From positions 62,001 through 126,000 of the forward strand of contig CALUHJ010000003.1 in NCBI GenBank assembly GCA_944320415.1: a stretch of DNA of 64,000 nucleotides. Reading direction: 5' to 3'. The position numbers and the translations under genes are program-made. Shown here in pieces: positions 48,336-56,700 of this stretch; within the stretch, counting starts at the first letter, position 1, and each line of letters opens with the position of its first letter. The DNA is from an uncultured Bacteroidales bacterium. Lineage in GTDB: Bacteria > Bacteroidota > Bacteroidia > Bacteroidales > P3. The notes beneath the pieces are model-generated. The model searched no databases, was not told where the DNA came from, and was given only the letters and a program-made list of their open reading frames with translations.

Positions 48336-48737
48336 ATGACACCTACACATATTGAACACATCGGTATAGCCGTATCTAATTTGGACGAGGCTATAAAGTA
48401 TTGGGAAAACGTTATGGGCCTAAAGTGCTATAACATCGAAGAGGTTGCGGACCAAAAGGTAAGAACCGCTTTCTTCAAAATAGGAGAAGTGAAGATAGAA
48501 TTGTTGGAAGCTACAAGTCCTGACAGCACCATCGCTTCATTCATTGAAAAAAGAGGTGCGGGAGTTCACCACATAGCTTTTGCTGTGGAGGATACGGACA
48601 AGGCCTTGAACGATGCGCAGGACAAAGGCGTAAGACTGATAGACAAGCAGTCAAGAAAAGGTGCCGAAGGATTGAACATTGGATTCCTTCATCCTAAATC
48701 AACACTTGGTGTTCTTACAGAAATTTGTTGCAAGTAA
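48336..48737 (+). CDS. mce: Methylmalonyl-CoA epimerase
   Basis: 133 residues from ATG 48336; an in-frame ATG at 48282 overlaps the -7 element and is rejected. It interconverts (R)- and (S)-methylmalonyl-CoA between the mutase and the decarboxylase. The vicinal-oxygen-chelate fold is seen in THIEHIGIAVSNLDEAIKYW, VKIELLEATSPDS, GAGVHHIAFAVED and LHPKSTLGVLTEI, with metal ligands His in EHIG and VHHI and Glu near the end. Confidence 0.95.
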   Translation: MTPTHIEHIGIAVSNLDEAIKYWENVMGLKCYNIEEVADQKVRTAFFKIGEVKIELLEATSPDSTIASFIEKRGAGVHHIAFAVEDTDKALNDAQDKGVRLIDKQSRKGAEGLNIGFLHPKSTLGVLTEICCK

Positions 48738-48770
48738 AATATTTATTTCCAATAAAATTAATATAAAAAC

Positions 48771-50330
48771 ATGGCTTTTGAAGAAAAAATCAAGCAGTTG
48801 CTTGACAAGAGAGAAGAGGCGAAGTTGGGTGGCGGTCAAAAAAGAATAGATTCCCAACATGCCAAGGGCAAATTGACGGCTCGCGAAAGAATAGAAAGGT
48901 TGCTTGACGACGGCAGTTTTGAGGAGTTTGACATGTTCGTCACTCATCATTGCACCGATTTCGGCATGGGCGAAAAAAGTTTCCTTTCCGATGGAGTCGT
49001 TACTGGTTACGGTACTATAGATGGAAGATTGGTATATGTTTTTTCACAGGACTTCACGGTTTTCGGAGGTTCTCTTTCCGAATCATTCGCCTCAAAGATA
49101 TGCAAGGTATTGGACCAAGCCATGAAGGTGGGTGCTCCCGTTATAGGACTGAACGATTCCGGCGGAGCACGTATACAGGAAGGTGTCAATTCCTTGGCCG
49201 GATATGCTGAGATATTCCAGCGCAACATCATGGCATCGGGAGTAATACCTCAGATTTCAGCCATTTTTGGTCCTTGTGCCGGTGGTTCCGTTTATTCACC
49301 TGCGTTGACCGACTTCATAATGATGAGCAAGGAAAACTCATACATGTACGTGACAGGTCCAAAGGTTGTAAAGACCGTAACTGGTGAGGAAGTGACTGAC
49401 GACAAACTCGGAGGCGCAATGGTACATGCTTCCAAGTCCGGCGTAACTCATTTTGTTGTGGATACTGAAGATGAGGGACTGATGTTGATAAGGAAAATGA
49501 TAAGCTACATACCTTCCAACAATCTTGAGGAAGCTCCTTTGCAACCATGTAACGACCCTATTGATCGTTTGGAAGATTCATTGAACTCCATAATTCCTGA
49601 CAATCCTAACCAGCCTTATGATGTAAGGGATATAATTCATGCGATAGTCGACGAGGGAGAATTTCTGGAAGTACACCGTCATTTTGCGGCCAACATAGTT
49701 GTAGGTTTTGCGAGATTTAACGGAGTATCTGTCGGCATAGTGGCCAACCAGCCAAACTACATGGCAGGAGTATTGGACATAAACGCTTCGAGAAAAGCAG
49801 CAAGATTCGTAAGATTCTGCGATGCGTTCAACATTCCTTTAGTTACTTTGGTTGACGTACCGGGCTTCTTGCCTGGAACAGGTCAGGAATACAACGGTAT
49901 CATAACAAACGGAGCAAAATTGCTTTTCGCTTACGGTGAAGCTACTGTTCCTAAGGTTACAATAACGTTGCGTAAATCTTACGGTGGAGCTCACGATGTG
50001 ATGAGTTCGAAACAGTTGAGAGGTGATATAAACTATGCATGGCCAAGTGCGGAAATAGCCGTTATGGGAGCAAGTGGTGCAGTTGCCGTTCTTTACGGTT
50101 CAGAACTGAAGAAGATGGAAGATCCTGAGGCAAAAGCCAAATTCATTGCCGAAAAAGAGGCTGAATACACCAACAAGTTCGCAAATCCTTACGTTGCAGC
50201 AAAATTTGGTCACATAGACGATGTAATCGAGCCTCGCAACACTCGTTTCCGTGTCATAAGGGCTTTGCAGGCTTTGGCTACAAAGAAGGATCAGAACCCT
50301 ATGAAAAAACATTGTAACATTCCTCTATAA
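48771..50330 (+). CDS. mmdA: Methylmalonyl-CoA decarboxylase alpha subunit (carboxyltransferase)
   Basis: 519 residues. It transfers the carboxyl group of methylmalonyl-CoA to the biotin of the carrier subunit, forming propionyl-CoA. Acyl-CoA carboxyltransferase features are [22 protein letters not shown], then [68 protein letters not shown] and [13 protein letters not shown]. Followed 13 bases later by the delta-type subunit. Confidence 0.96.
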   Translation: MAFEEKIKQLLDKREEAKLGGGQKRIDSQHAKGKLTARERIERLLDDGSFEEFDMFVTHHCTDFGMGEKSFLSDGVVTGYGTIDGRLVYVFSQDFTVFGGSLSESFASKICKVLDQAMKVGAPVIGLNDSGGARIQEGVNSLAGYAEIFQRNIMASGVIPQISAIFGPCAGGSVYSPALTDFIMMSKENSYMYVTGPKVVKTVTGEEVTDDKLGGAMVHASKSGVTHFVVDTEDEGLMLIRKMISYIPSNNLEEAPLQPCNDPIDRLEDSLNSIIPDNPNQPYDVRDIIHAIVDEGEFLEVHRHFAANIVVGFARFNGVSVGIVANQPNYMAGVLDINASRKAARFVRFCDAFNIPLVTLVDVPGFLPGTGQEYNGIITNGAKLLFAYGEATVPKVTITLRKSYGGAHDVMSSKQLRGDINYAWPSAEIAVMGASGAVAVLYGSELKKMEDPEAKAKFIAEKEAEYTNKFANPYVAAKFGHIDDVIEPRNTRFRVIRALQALATKKDQNPMKKHCNIPL

Positions 50331-50343
50331 TAAGCAGACAAAA

Positions 50344-51291
50344 ATGAAAAATAGTATAGTGAAATCATTTGTATTGTCTTTTGTACTGCTTTTGTCCTTT
50401 GTGTCTTTTGCGCAAGACAAAGTGGAAAGTGCTGAATTCGATGCAAATACAAAACCGTCAAGTTACGACCCTTTGGTTGCGCAAAAATTTGCCGTTGACT
50501 CGGAGAGTCAGACAATGGTTGTCATAAATGAAAATGAGAACACGGTTGAAATACTGTCAAGGACAAAAGACGGATTCGAGAAGACCAAGCAATTGCTTGT
50601 TGACAATGCGGAAGGCAGGCATGACGTGTTCAAGATTTACGTTCCTCAATCCGTTGCGGTATATGAGCATCATATTGTTTATCTGGCGTCGAACAGAGAC
50701 AGTTCTTTCGTCAAGGTATTGACATTGGATGGAGTTGAAAAGGAGTTTTTCAAGTTCCGTGGAGCTGCTCAGGCTTTCAGTTATGACGTATCTACCAAAT
50801 TGTTGTATATAGCGGGCAGCAACGCTGCGGGATACAATGTATTCGTCGTAGACGCGACAAAAGGTTTTGACAACATGACCATAAAAGGCAGTCCGTCATA
50901 TCAGTACATCAAAAAGAAGAAGGCTGATGAAATGGCCGAAAAAGACCCGACCGGTGCAGGATTGGCAATAATAGCGATGGGAACGGTATTTCTTGTATTG
51001 ATCCTCATAACTGTTATTTTGTCCGTATTGTTCGGAAAACTTATGGTAAACATACAAAACAAGAAGGGTCGGAAACAGCCAGATGCAGCAATGTCAGACA
51101 CTGAAAAAACAACAGGCAAGAAAACCAGTGACATAAGCGGAGAAGAATTCGCTGCGATAGCGGCTGCAATACATTTGTACAATGACGAAATGCATGATGA
51201 GGAATCCACGATTCTGACAATAAACAAAGTTGCCAAGGCTTATTCTCCATGGAGTTCCAAATTGTACAACATGAATCCTTATAGAAGATAG
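50344..51291 (+). CDS. OadG-like membrane subunit with N-terminal periplasmic domain
   Basis: 315 residues, far larger than a classical OadG/MmdD. A signal peptide (KSFVLSFVLLLSFVSFAQD) and a ~180-residue extracytoplasmic domain precede one membrane helix (about 200-230: LAIIAMGTVFLVLILITVIL). The cytosolic tail ends with EEFAAIAAAIHLYNDEMHDEE and YSPWSSKLYNMNPYRR, similar to the C-terminal ends of Bacteroides OadG-family subunits. It should assemble the alpha subunit on the membrane part. The added domain is of unknown role. Confidence 0.87.
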   Translation: MKNSIVKSFVLSFVLLLSFVSFAQDKVESAEFDANTKPSSYDPLVAQKFAVDSESQTMVVINENENTVEILSRTKDGFEKTKQLLVDNAEGRHDVFKIYVPQSVAVYEHHIVYLASNRDSSFVKVLTLDGVEKEFFKFRGAAQAFSYDVSTKLLYIAGSNAAGYNVFVVDATKGFDNMTIKGSPSYQYIKKKKADEMAEKDPTGAGLAIIAMGTVFLVLILITVILSVLFGKLMVNIQNKKGRKQPDAAMSDTEKTTGKKTSDISGEEFAAIAAAIHLYNDEMHDEESTILTINKVAKAYSPWSSKLYNMNPYRR

Positions 51292-51315
51292 TTTCTAATT
51301 TAAAGAATATACGTA

Positions 51316-51753
51316 ATGAAAAGTTATAAGTTCAAAATAAACGGGAATAATTACACTGTAGAAATACAAAGTGTAGAAGACAATGAAATAAAATTGGAAT
51401 TGAACGGCTCTGCCTATAAAGTAGAGGTAGACAGAGAGATAAGGCAAACAAAAACTCCAAAACTTATGAGATCTGTTGCCGTCCCATCCACCGATCATGC
51501 TCCTCAGGTTGCCAAGACCGTAGCTTCTACTGGCAAGGATACTGCAATAAAATCGCCTCTTCCAGGAACTATAATGGATATAAATGTAAATGTAGGCGAC
51601 AAGGTATCCGTAGGACAAAGGCTCTTGATTCTCGAGGCGATGAAGATGGAAAACGGCATTGACTCGGATGTAAGTGGTACAATAAAGGAAATAAAAGTAC
51701 GTAAAGGAGATGCGGTGTTGGAAGGAGACGTACTGTTAACTATAGGAGAATAA
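51316..51753 (+). CDS. mmdC: Biotin carboxyl carrier subunit of the decarboxylase
   Basis: 145 residues. The C-terminal biotinyl domain has the biotin site K110 in EAMKMEN, within IKSPLPGTIMDINVNVGDKV and GTIKEIKVRKGDAVLEGD. The N-terminal ~45 residues are a small beta domain that pairs with the alpha subunit, linked by an Ala/Pro/Thr-rich stretch. It must be charged by the BirA at 21.9 kb. It lies 3 bases before the beta subunit. Confidence 0.94.
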   Translation: MKSYKFKINGNNYTVEIQSVEDNEIKLELNGSAYKVEVDREIRQTKTPKLMRSVAVPSTDHAPQVAKTVASTGKDTAIKSPLPGTIMDINVNVGDKVSVGQRLLILEAMKMENGIDSDVSGTIKEIKVRKGDAVLEGDVLLTIGE

Positions 51754-51756
51754 TCG

Positions 51757-52926
51757 ATGGTACCAATGGAATCTTCGAGCTTTATAGATTTTGTTCAAGC
51801 TCAGCTTGTACAGTTTTTTCAATACACGGCCTTTGCAAATTTTGAGATAGGTCACTTAATAATGATAATTATAGGCTGTGCATTTATTTATCTCGGAATA
51901 AAGAAAGAATATGAACCTCTTCTTTTGGTGCCTATAGGATTCGGTATGATAGTCGGGAACATTCCTTTCTATCCCGGCTTGATGATAGGCATTTACGAAT
52001 CTGGATCCGTACTCAACATCCTTTACCACGGAGTGCAGAATGGATGGTATCCGCCTCTAATATTTCTGGGAATAGGTGCGATGACCGATTTTTCGGCTTT
52101 GTTGTCAAATCCCAAACTGATGTTGATTGGTGCCGCTGCTCAAGGTGGTATATTTGCGGCTTACTTCGTCGCATTGTTGATTGGATTTTCTCCTGCGGAA
52201 GCTGGTTCGATAGGCATTATCGGGGGAGCGGATGGTCCTACTGCCATATTTACATCTTCCCAGTTGGCACCTGAACTGATGGGAGCAATTGCAGTGTCGG
52301 CATATTCCTACATGGCTCTTGTACCTGTTATTCAGCCGCCTATCATGAGACTGTTGACAACCAAGAAAGAAAGGGTGATACGAATGAGACCTCCTCGTCA
52401 GGTTTCCAAAACCGAAAAATGTGTATTCCCTATCATGGCTTTTATTTTGTGTTGTTTCATAGTACCGACAGGTATGCCTTTGTTGGGTATGTTGTTTTTC
52501 GGTAATCTATTGAAAGAATCCGGGGTTACAAAACGTTTGGCAAACGCTGCCTCAGGCCCTATCGTTGACATATGTACCATACTGATTGGTTTGACTGTAG
52601 GTTGTTCTACGCAAGCTACATCGTTCTTGACTGGTAAATCAATAGGTATTTTTGCCATAGGAGCATTCTCGTTTGTCATAGCAACGGCTTGCGGTGTATT
52701 GTTCGTCAAATTCATGAACTTGTTCCTGAAACACGACAACAAAATCAATCCGTTGATAGGAAATTCAGGAGTATCCGCAGTACCGGATTCCGCCAGAGTT
52801 TCTTTGACCGTGGGATTGGAATATGACAAATCGAACTATCTGCTACAACATGCCATGGGTCCAAATGTGGCAGGAGTCATCGGTTCTGCTGTCGCAGCCG
52901 GTATTTTATTGGCTTTCTTGAAATAA
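51757..52926 (+). CDS. mmdB: Na+-translocating decarboxylase beta subunit
   Basis: 389 residues, about 9-11 membrane helices. It decarboxylates carboxybiotin and pumps Na+ outward. Family motifs are LLLVPIGFGMIVGNIPFYPG, ILYHGVQNGWYPPLIFLGIGAMTDFSALLSNP, GIIGGADGPTAIF (with the essential Asp of the GADGPT loop) and YSYMALVPVIQPPIM. It is the last gene of the operon and is followed by a strong terminator. Confidence 0.96.
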   Translation: MVPMESSSFIDFVQAQLVQFFQYTAFANFEIGHLIMIIIGCAFIYLGIKKEYEPLLLVPIGFGMIVGNIPFYPGLMIGIYESGSVLNILYHGVQNGWYPPLIFLGIGAMTDFSALLSNPKLMLIGAAAQGGIFAAYFVALLIGFSPAEAGSIGIIGGADGPTAIFTSSQLAPELMGAIAVSAYSYMALVPVIQPPIMRLLTTKKERVIRMRPPRQVSKTEKCVFPIMAFILCCFIVPTGMPLLGMLFFGNLLKESGVTKRLANAASGPIVDICTILIGLTVGCSTQATSFLTGKSIGIFAIGAFSFVIATACGVLFVKFMNLFLKHDNKINPLIGNSGVSAVPDSARVSLTVGLEYDKSNYLLQHAMGPNVAGVIGSAVAAGILLAFLK

Positions 52927-52948
52927 GAAACCAATATATTATATTTTT

Positions 52949-52985
52949 AATGGTGGCTTCATACGAAGCCACCATTATTTTTTTT
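52949..52985 (+). terminator. Terminator of the methylmalonyl-CoA decarboxylase operon
   Basis: 12-bp stem AATGGTGGCTTC / GAAGCCACCATT with loop ATAC, followed by ATTTTTTTT. Confidence 0.93.
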
Positions 52986-53041
52986 GCAAATCATTAACAT
53001 TTGAGCAATAATAATATCTTTTCATATGCGTTGACAAAAAT

Positions 53042-54397
53042 ATGAATGAAGAAAAAGCTCTAATATTAGGTAGAGAAAAGATAGGCAAACTATTACTGCA
53101 ATATGCTTTACCTGCAATAATAGCTCAAATAGCAGCAAGTTTATATAATGTAGTTGACAGAATTTTCATAGGTCAGGGAGTTGGTCCATTGGCAATATCC
53201 GGATTAGCCTTGACATTTCCGTTCATGAATCTTACTGCAGCCTTTGGAACATTGGTCGGTGTGGGTGCATCTACATTGACATCTATAAGGTTAGGTGAAA
53301 AAAACTATGACTCAGCCAGATTGGTATTGGGTAATCTTATAATATTAAACATAACGATAGGACTATTCATAACTGTAATATGTTTACCTTTTCTTAATGA
53401 CATACTATATGCATTGGGGGGCAGTGAAGATACAATAAAATATGCAGAAGATTATATGCGTGTAATATTGTTGGGAAATGTTTTCACTCATCTTTATTTC
53501 GGACTAAATTCAATATTACGTTCATCCGGATACCCTGCCAAAGCAATGTTTGTCACAGTATTTTCAGTGGGATTAAATGCGGTTTTGGATGCGTTGTTTA
53601 TTTTTGTTTTAAAATGGGGTATAGCTGGAGCGGCATGGGCAACCGTATTGACACAATTCGTATCATTCCTCGTACTCCTTTTTTTATTGTTGAAAAGAAA
53701 TCAGGTTGTCTTCATTAAAAATGAATATCTGAAATTCAAACCGGATATTTCAAAAGCAATTTTCTCGATAGGAATGTCTCCTTTCATGACCAACTTGATA
53801 GCATGTCTGGTAGTAGTTTTCTTAAACTTCGGCTTCAAACAATACGGAGGAGACATAGCAATAGGTGCATACGGAATAGTAAACAGCGTTGCCTTTATGT
53901 TCGTTATGATTGTGTTGGGTCTTACCCAAGGTATGCAACCTATTATAGGATATAATTACGGGGCCAAAAGATATGGCAGAGTCATAAGTACATTAAACAA
54001 AGCCTTGTTATCCGGATTTATAATTACAACAATAGGTTTTTTGACAGCAGAATTATTTCCAGAATTTTTGGCATTGGCTTTTTCAAACAACGAAGAACTT
54101 ATAGATAAATCGGTAGTAGGATTCAGAATATTCATGTCTGCATTTCCTTTTGTAGGCTTACAAATAGTTTCTTCAAACTTTTTCCAATCATTAGGAATGG
54201 CAAAAAAAGCGGTATTTCTCTCTATGACAAGGCAACTGATATTCCTTTTGCCAATCTTATTGATTCTACCTACAATATTAGGATTACCCGGTGTTTGGGC
54301 TGCCTCTCCAATAGCAGATTTTTTATCGGCAATCGTTTCTCTCTCCATGCTTTACAGAGAAGTAAGAATCATAAAGAGATCCGTTCTTAGAAAATAG
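53042..54397 (+). CDS. MATE-family efflux transporter
   Basis: 451 residues with 12 membrane helices in two six-helix halves. It starts KIGKLLLQYALPAIIAQIAASLYNVVDRIFIG, the MATE signature (P-x-I-x-x-x-x-x-x-x-Y-N-x-V-D), and shows the second-half copy LGMAKKAVFLSMTRQLIF. Substrates are likely cationic drugs or toxins, driven by Na+ or H+. The gene is much more AT-rich than the operon before it (14 GC in the 60 bases from 53341). It is convergent with the HEAT-like gene, with stops 6 bases apart and no visible terminator. Confidence 0.95.
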   Translation: MNEEKALILGREKIGKLLLQYALPAIIAQIAASLYNVVDRIFIGQGVGPLAISGLALTFPFMNLTAAFGTLVGVGASTLTSIRLGEKNYDSARLVLGNLIILNITIGLFITVICLPFLNDILYALGGSEDTIKYAEDYMRVILLGNVFTHLYFGLNSILRSSGYPAKAMFVTVFSVGLNAVLDALFIFVLKWGIAGAAWATVLTQFVSFLVLLFLLLKRNQVVFIKNEYLKFKPDISKAIFSIGMSPFMTNLIACLVVVFLNFGFKQYGGDIAIGAYGIVNSVAFMFVMIVLGLTQGMQPIIGYNYGAKRYGRVISTLNKALLSGFIITTIGFLTAELFPEFLALAFSNNEELIDKSVVGFRIFMSAFPFVGLQIVSSNFFQSLGMAKKAVFLSMTRQLIFLLPILLILPTILGLPGVWAASPIADFLSAIVSLSMLYREVRIIKRSVLRK

Positions 54398-54403
54398 AAT
54401 CTA

Positions 54404-54972
54404 CTATCTTAAACACATCTTTAACCTTCTTGAACAAACAACACTTGCGGCGCTTCCGTTTACTAACATCTTATCCGATTCTATAAGGAGTTGTTCTCTA
54501 ATCCAATCATTATCCTTTGCATAATATAACAATATATCACAGCAATAGACAACTACAGATATGATACGATTCTCTTTGAGAAGGTAATTGAAACAGCCCT
54601 CTATGATTTTCTCTGTATTTTTTTCTTTTGTTAGAATTGAGGTCAACGTATCCGACAGAATTCCCCTTGTTTTGTGACTCAACAACATGGATATTATCTT
54701 TGCATAACTGCGAAAGGCTGAATGATTTTTATTCTATCAAAGTCATCAAGCAATAAATCCAGAAAAAACTCAGCGCGATTCAGCTCCTTTTCACATATCT
54801 TCTGCAACAACCATGCCGAACGGAATTGCACTCTAGGTGCATTATCTTTTGAAAGCATATAAACATCTCTCAAGTTTTCGCATTCCATTACCTGTTCAGC
54901 CAACAACTCCATATCATCCTTGCTCCATCTACTCAGCAAAGACCTGCGTACATAATCAATATCAATCCTCAT
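54404..54972 (-). pseudogene. HEAT-repeat-like gene broken by a one-base frameshift
   Basis: Two reading frames are disrupted halves of one gene. The first (54694-54972) has SRWSKDDMELLAEQVMECENLRD and RVQFRSAWLLQKICEKE, then runs off frame at a run of five As (minus strand, 54726-54730). Adding one A joins it to the second frame as DRIKNHSAFRSYAKIISML, continuing ILSDTLTSILTKEK, CFNYLLKEN and NGSAASVVCSRRLKM. The joined product of ~189 residues matches the layout of a Bacteroidetes HEAT-like family. A real mutation, an assembly error, or slippage during expression are all possible. It starts 4 bases after the barrel gene's stop. Confidence 0.7.
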
Positions 54973-54976
54973 CAAC

Positions 54977-56677
54977 CTAGAAAGCTATACTTGCTCCTAT
55001 CATCCCCACAAATCTTTGAGATGGATAATTGTAATAATCATAATAGCGCTGGAAGGCCAGATTATTCAAATCCACGAAGAAAATCAACTGGTCTGAATAT
55101 TTGTAAGATGCCGACAGGTTGATATCAACCTTCGCTTTCAGATCTTGCACCATGCCGTTCTCATCCAAACATTTTGTCTTTGTCTGAAAGTAAGGTTTGA
55201 AAGATATTGTAAACTTGTTTGCTGCTGTATATTGCAACAACATATTCGCCTTAAAAGCAGGAACATACCACGCATGCTCCAACGTCTCGGTTTTAACATT
55301 CTGATACAATAACTCCGTCCTGAATTCAAACCTGTCATTTATATGATAACCGACATTAAAATCAATATACAATCTTTGGGCATTATCATACATCAGTATG
55401 AACATATTGTTCAATGCAGCATTGTTATCCAACTGATAGAAACCTTTATTGGACATATCCTCATAGCCTGCCTCAAGACTCAGAAGCATATTGTCTACAG
55501 AAATCACGTTTGCCTTGGCAAACAATGCAATACTGCTTTCATTTTCTATTCTGACCAATGGACTGACGAAAGGATTGTCCTTTCGCAACTCATTCAATGT
55601 AAGAGTATGATTGCAGCTTCTTATCCCCGCACTTACTTTCAACATCTGTGCTATTACAGGCATATCCAAGACAACGTTTGGCAATATCTTAAACTGTTTC
55701 TCATCTCCGAAAAGGGGAACGAATTCTATATCTGCATACAACCTAAAGTTCTGTATGTCAAAATCAATATAAGGTTTGATCTTTACATTACCTATATTAT
55801 TATCAAAAGCATCCAATATCAATGTATCATTGTAAAACACTCCCAAATCTTCCGCCTTATATTTTCCAAATGAATGTTCATATTGAATATTCAATCCTAT
55901 AAGTTGCTCCTCACTGTTTAGGAAGTCAAAGTTCTTATGGACATCCGCTCCTATGAATAAATCCATCTGACTGCGGCCCCATTTACTGGACGTATAGTTC
56001 AATGCAAATGAAGCTGAATTGTGTAAAGCGTCAGCATCCTTATAAAGACTCTTGTAATTTACAACCGTTCCAACATTATGATATGACGCTCTGTAATCTT
56101 TCTTGTCTATATCTATTGTATCACTGAAACCATAATAATATTGTCTTTGATGATTATATTGCAATGCTGCATCAACAAAGAATCCATCCCATATCTTTTT
56201 TGCATAAAGATTCAAATCATTGTTGGCATAAGACGAGTTGGCGTAATCTTTTATTTGTCCCAAAGAAGACTTATGATGATAGTTTACGCTGTAAACAAAA
56301 TCCTTTGACCTTGTTTGAGAGTATGCAACATCGAGCAATGATGTAAAATATGTTCCTATGCCTGCCTTGACATGCGTATTGTATAATATAGGTATAGGCT
56401 CACCCTTTACCTTTGCCGGCTTTATCTTTTCAAACGTCATTGTTGTCGGGAACCGCTTGGTATCTTTTTCATAAGTAAAAGGAGGTAATTCAAATTTGGA
56501 ATCGAATATCTTTGGTTTGTCACTCAACTTATATGCCTCATTCACCACAGGGTCAAACGAACTCTTTACAATAACGCTTTCGTTATATTTGTTTTCATCC
56601 TTGCTTTGTGCATTCGTTACATTGCAAAAACACAAAACAGCAATAAATATTACAAATGTTTTTATTCTGGTTTTCAT
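54977..56677 (-). CDS. Outer-membrane beta-barrel protein, no plug
   Basis: 566 residues from ATG 56677 with signal peptide KTRIKTFVIFIAVLCFCNVTNAQ. After a ~70-residue N-terminal stretch (SFDPVVNEAYKLSDKPKIFD) come many alternating amphipathic strands (FVYSVNYHHKSSLG, LYIDFNVGYHIND, FEFRTELLYQN) and the terminal strand FVGMIGASIAF, ending in Phe as outer-membrane barrels do. There is no TonB box or plug. Bacteroidales relatives are usually labelled TonB-dependent receptors, without evidence. It follows the TPR gene by about 20 bases, so it is probably a functional partner. Confidence 0.8.
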   Translation of the reverse strand: MKTRIKTFVIFIAVLCFCNVTNAQSKDENKYNESVIVKSSFDPVVNEAYKLSDKPKIFDSKFELPPFTYEKDTKRFPTTMTFEKIKPAKVKGEPIPILYNTHVKAGIGTYFTSLLDVAYSQTRSKDFVYSVNYHHKSSLGQIKDYANSSYANNDLNLYAKKIWDGFFVDAALQYNHQRQYYYGFSDTIDIDKKDYRASYHNVGTVVNYKSLYKDADALHNSASFALNYTSSKWGRSQMDLFIGADVHKNFDFLNSEEQLIGLNIQYEHSFGKYKAEDLGVFYNDTLILDAFDNNIGNVKIKPYIDFDIQNFRLYADIEFVPLFGDEKQFKILPNVVLDMPVIAQMLKVSAGIRSCNHTLTLNELRKDNPFVSPLVRIENESSIALFAKANVISVDNMLLSLEAGYEDMSNKGFYQLDNNAALNNMFILMYDNAQRLYIDFNVGYHINDRFEFRTELLYQNVKTETLEHAWYVPAFKANMLLQYTAANKFTISFKPYFQTKTKCLDENGMVQDLKAKVDINLSASYKYSDQLIFFVDLNNLAFQRYYDYYNYPSQRFVGMIGASIAF

Positions 56678-56700
56678 ATACGTCACGGCTTTATTCTGAT

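Noticed and set aside
54720..54740. Programmed -1 frameshift in the HEAT-like gene
   Set aside because: The slippery run has only five As, with no heptamer of the usual type and no clear downstream stimulating fold, so a mutation or sequence error is the simpler reading.
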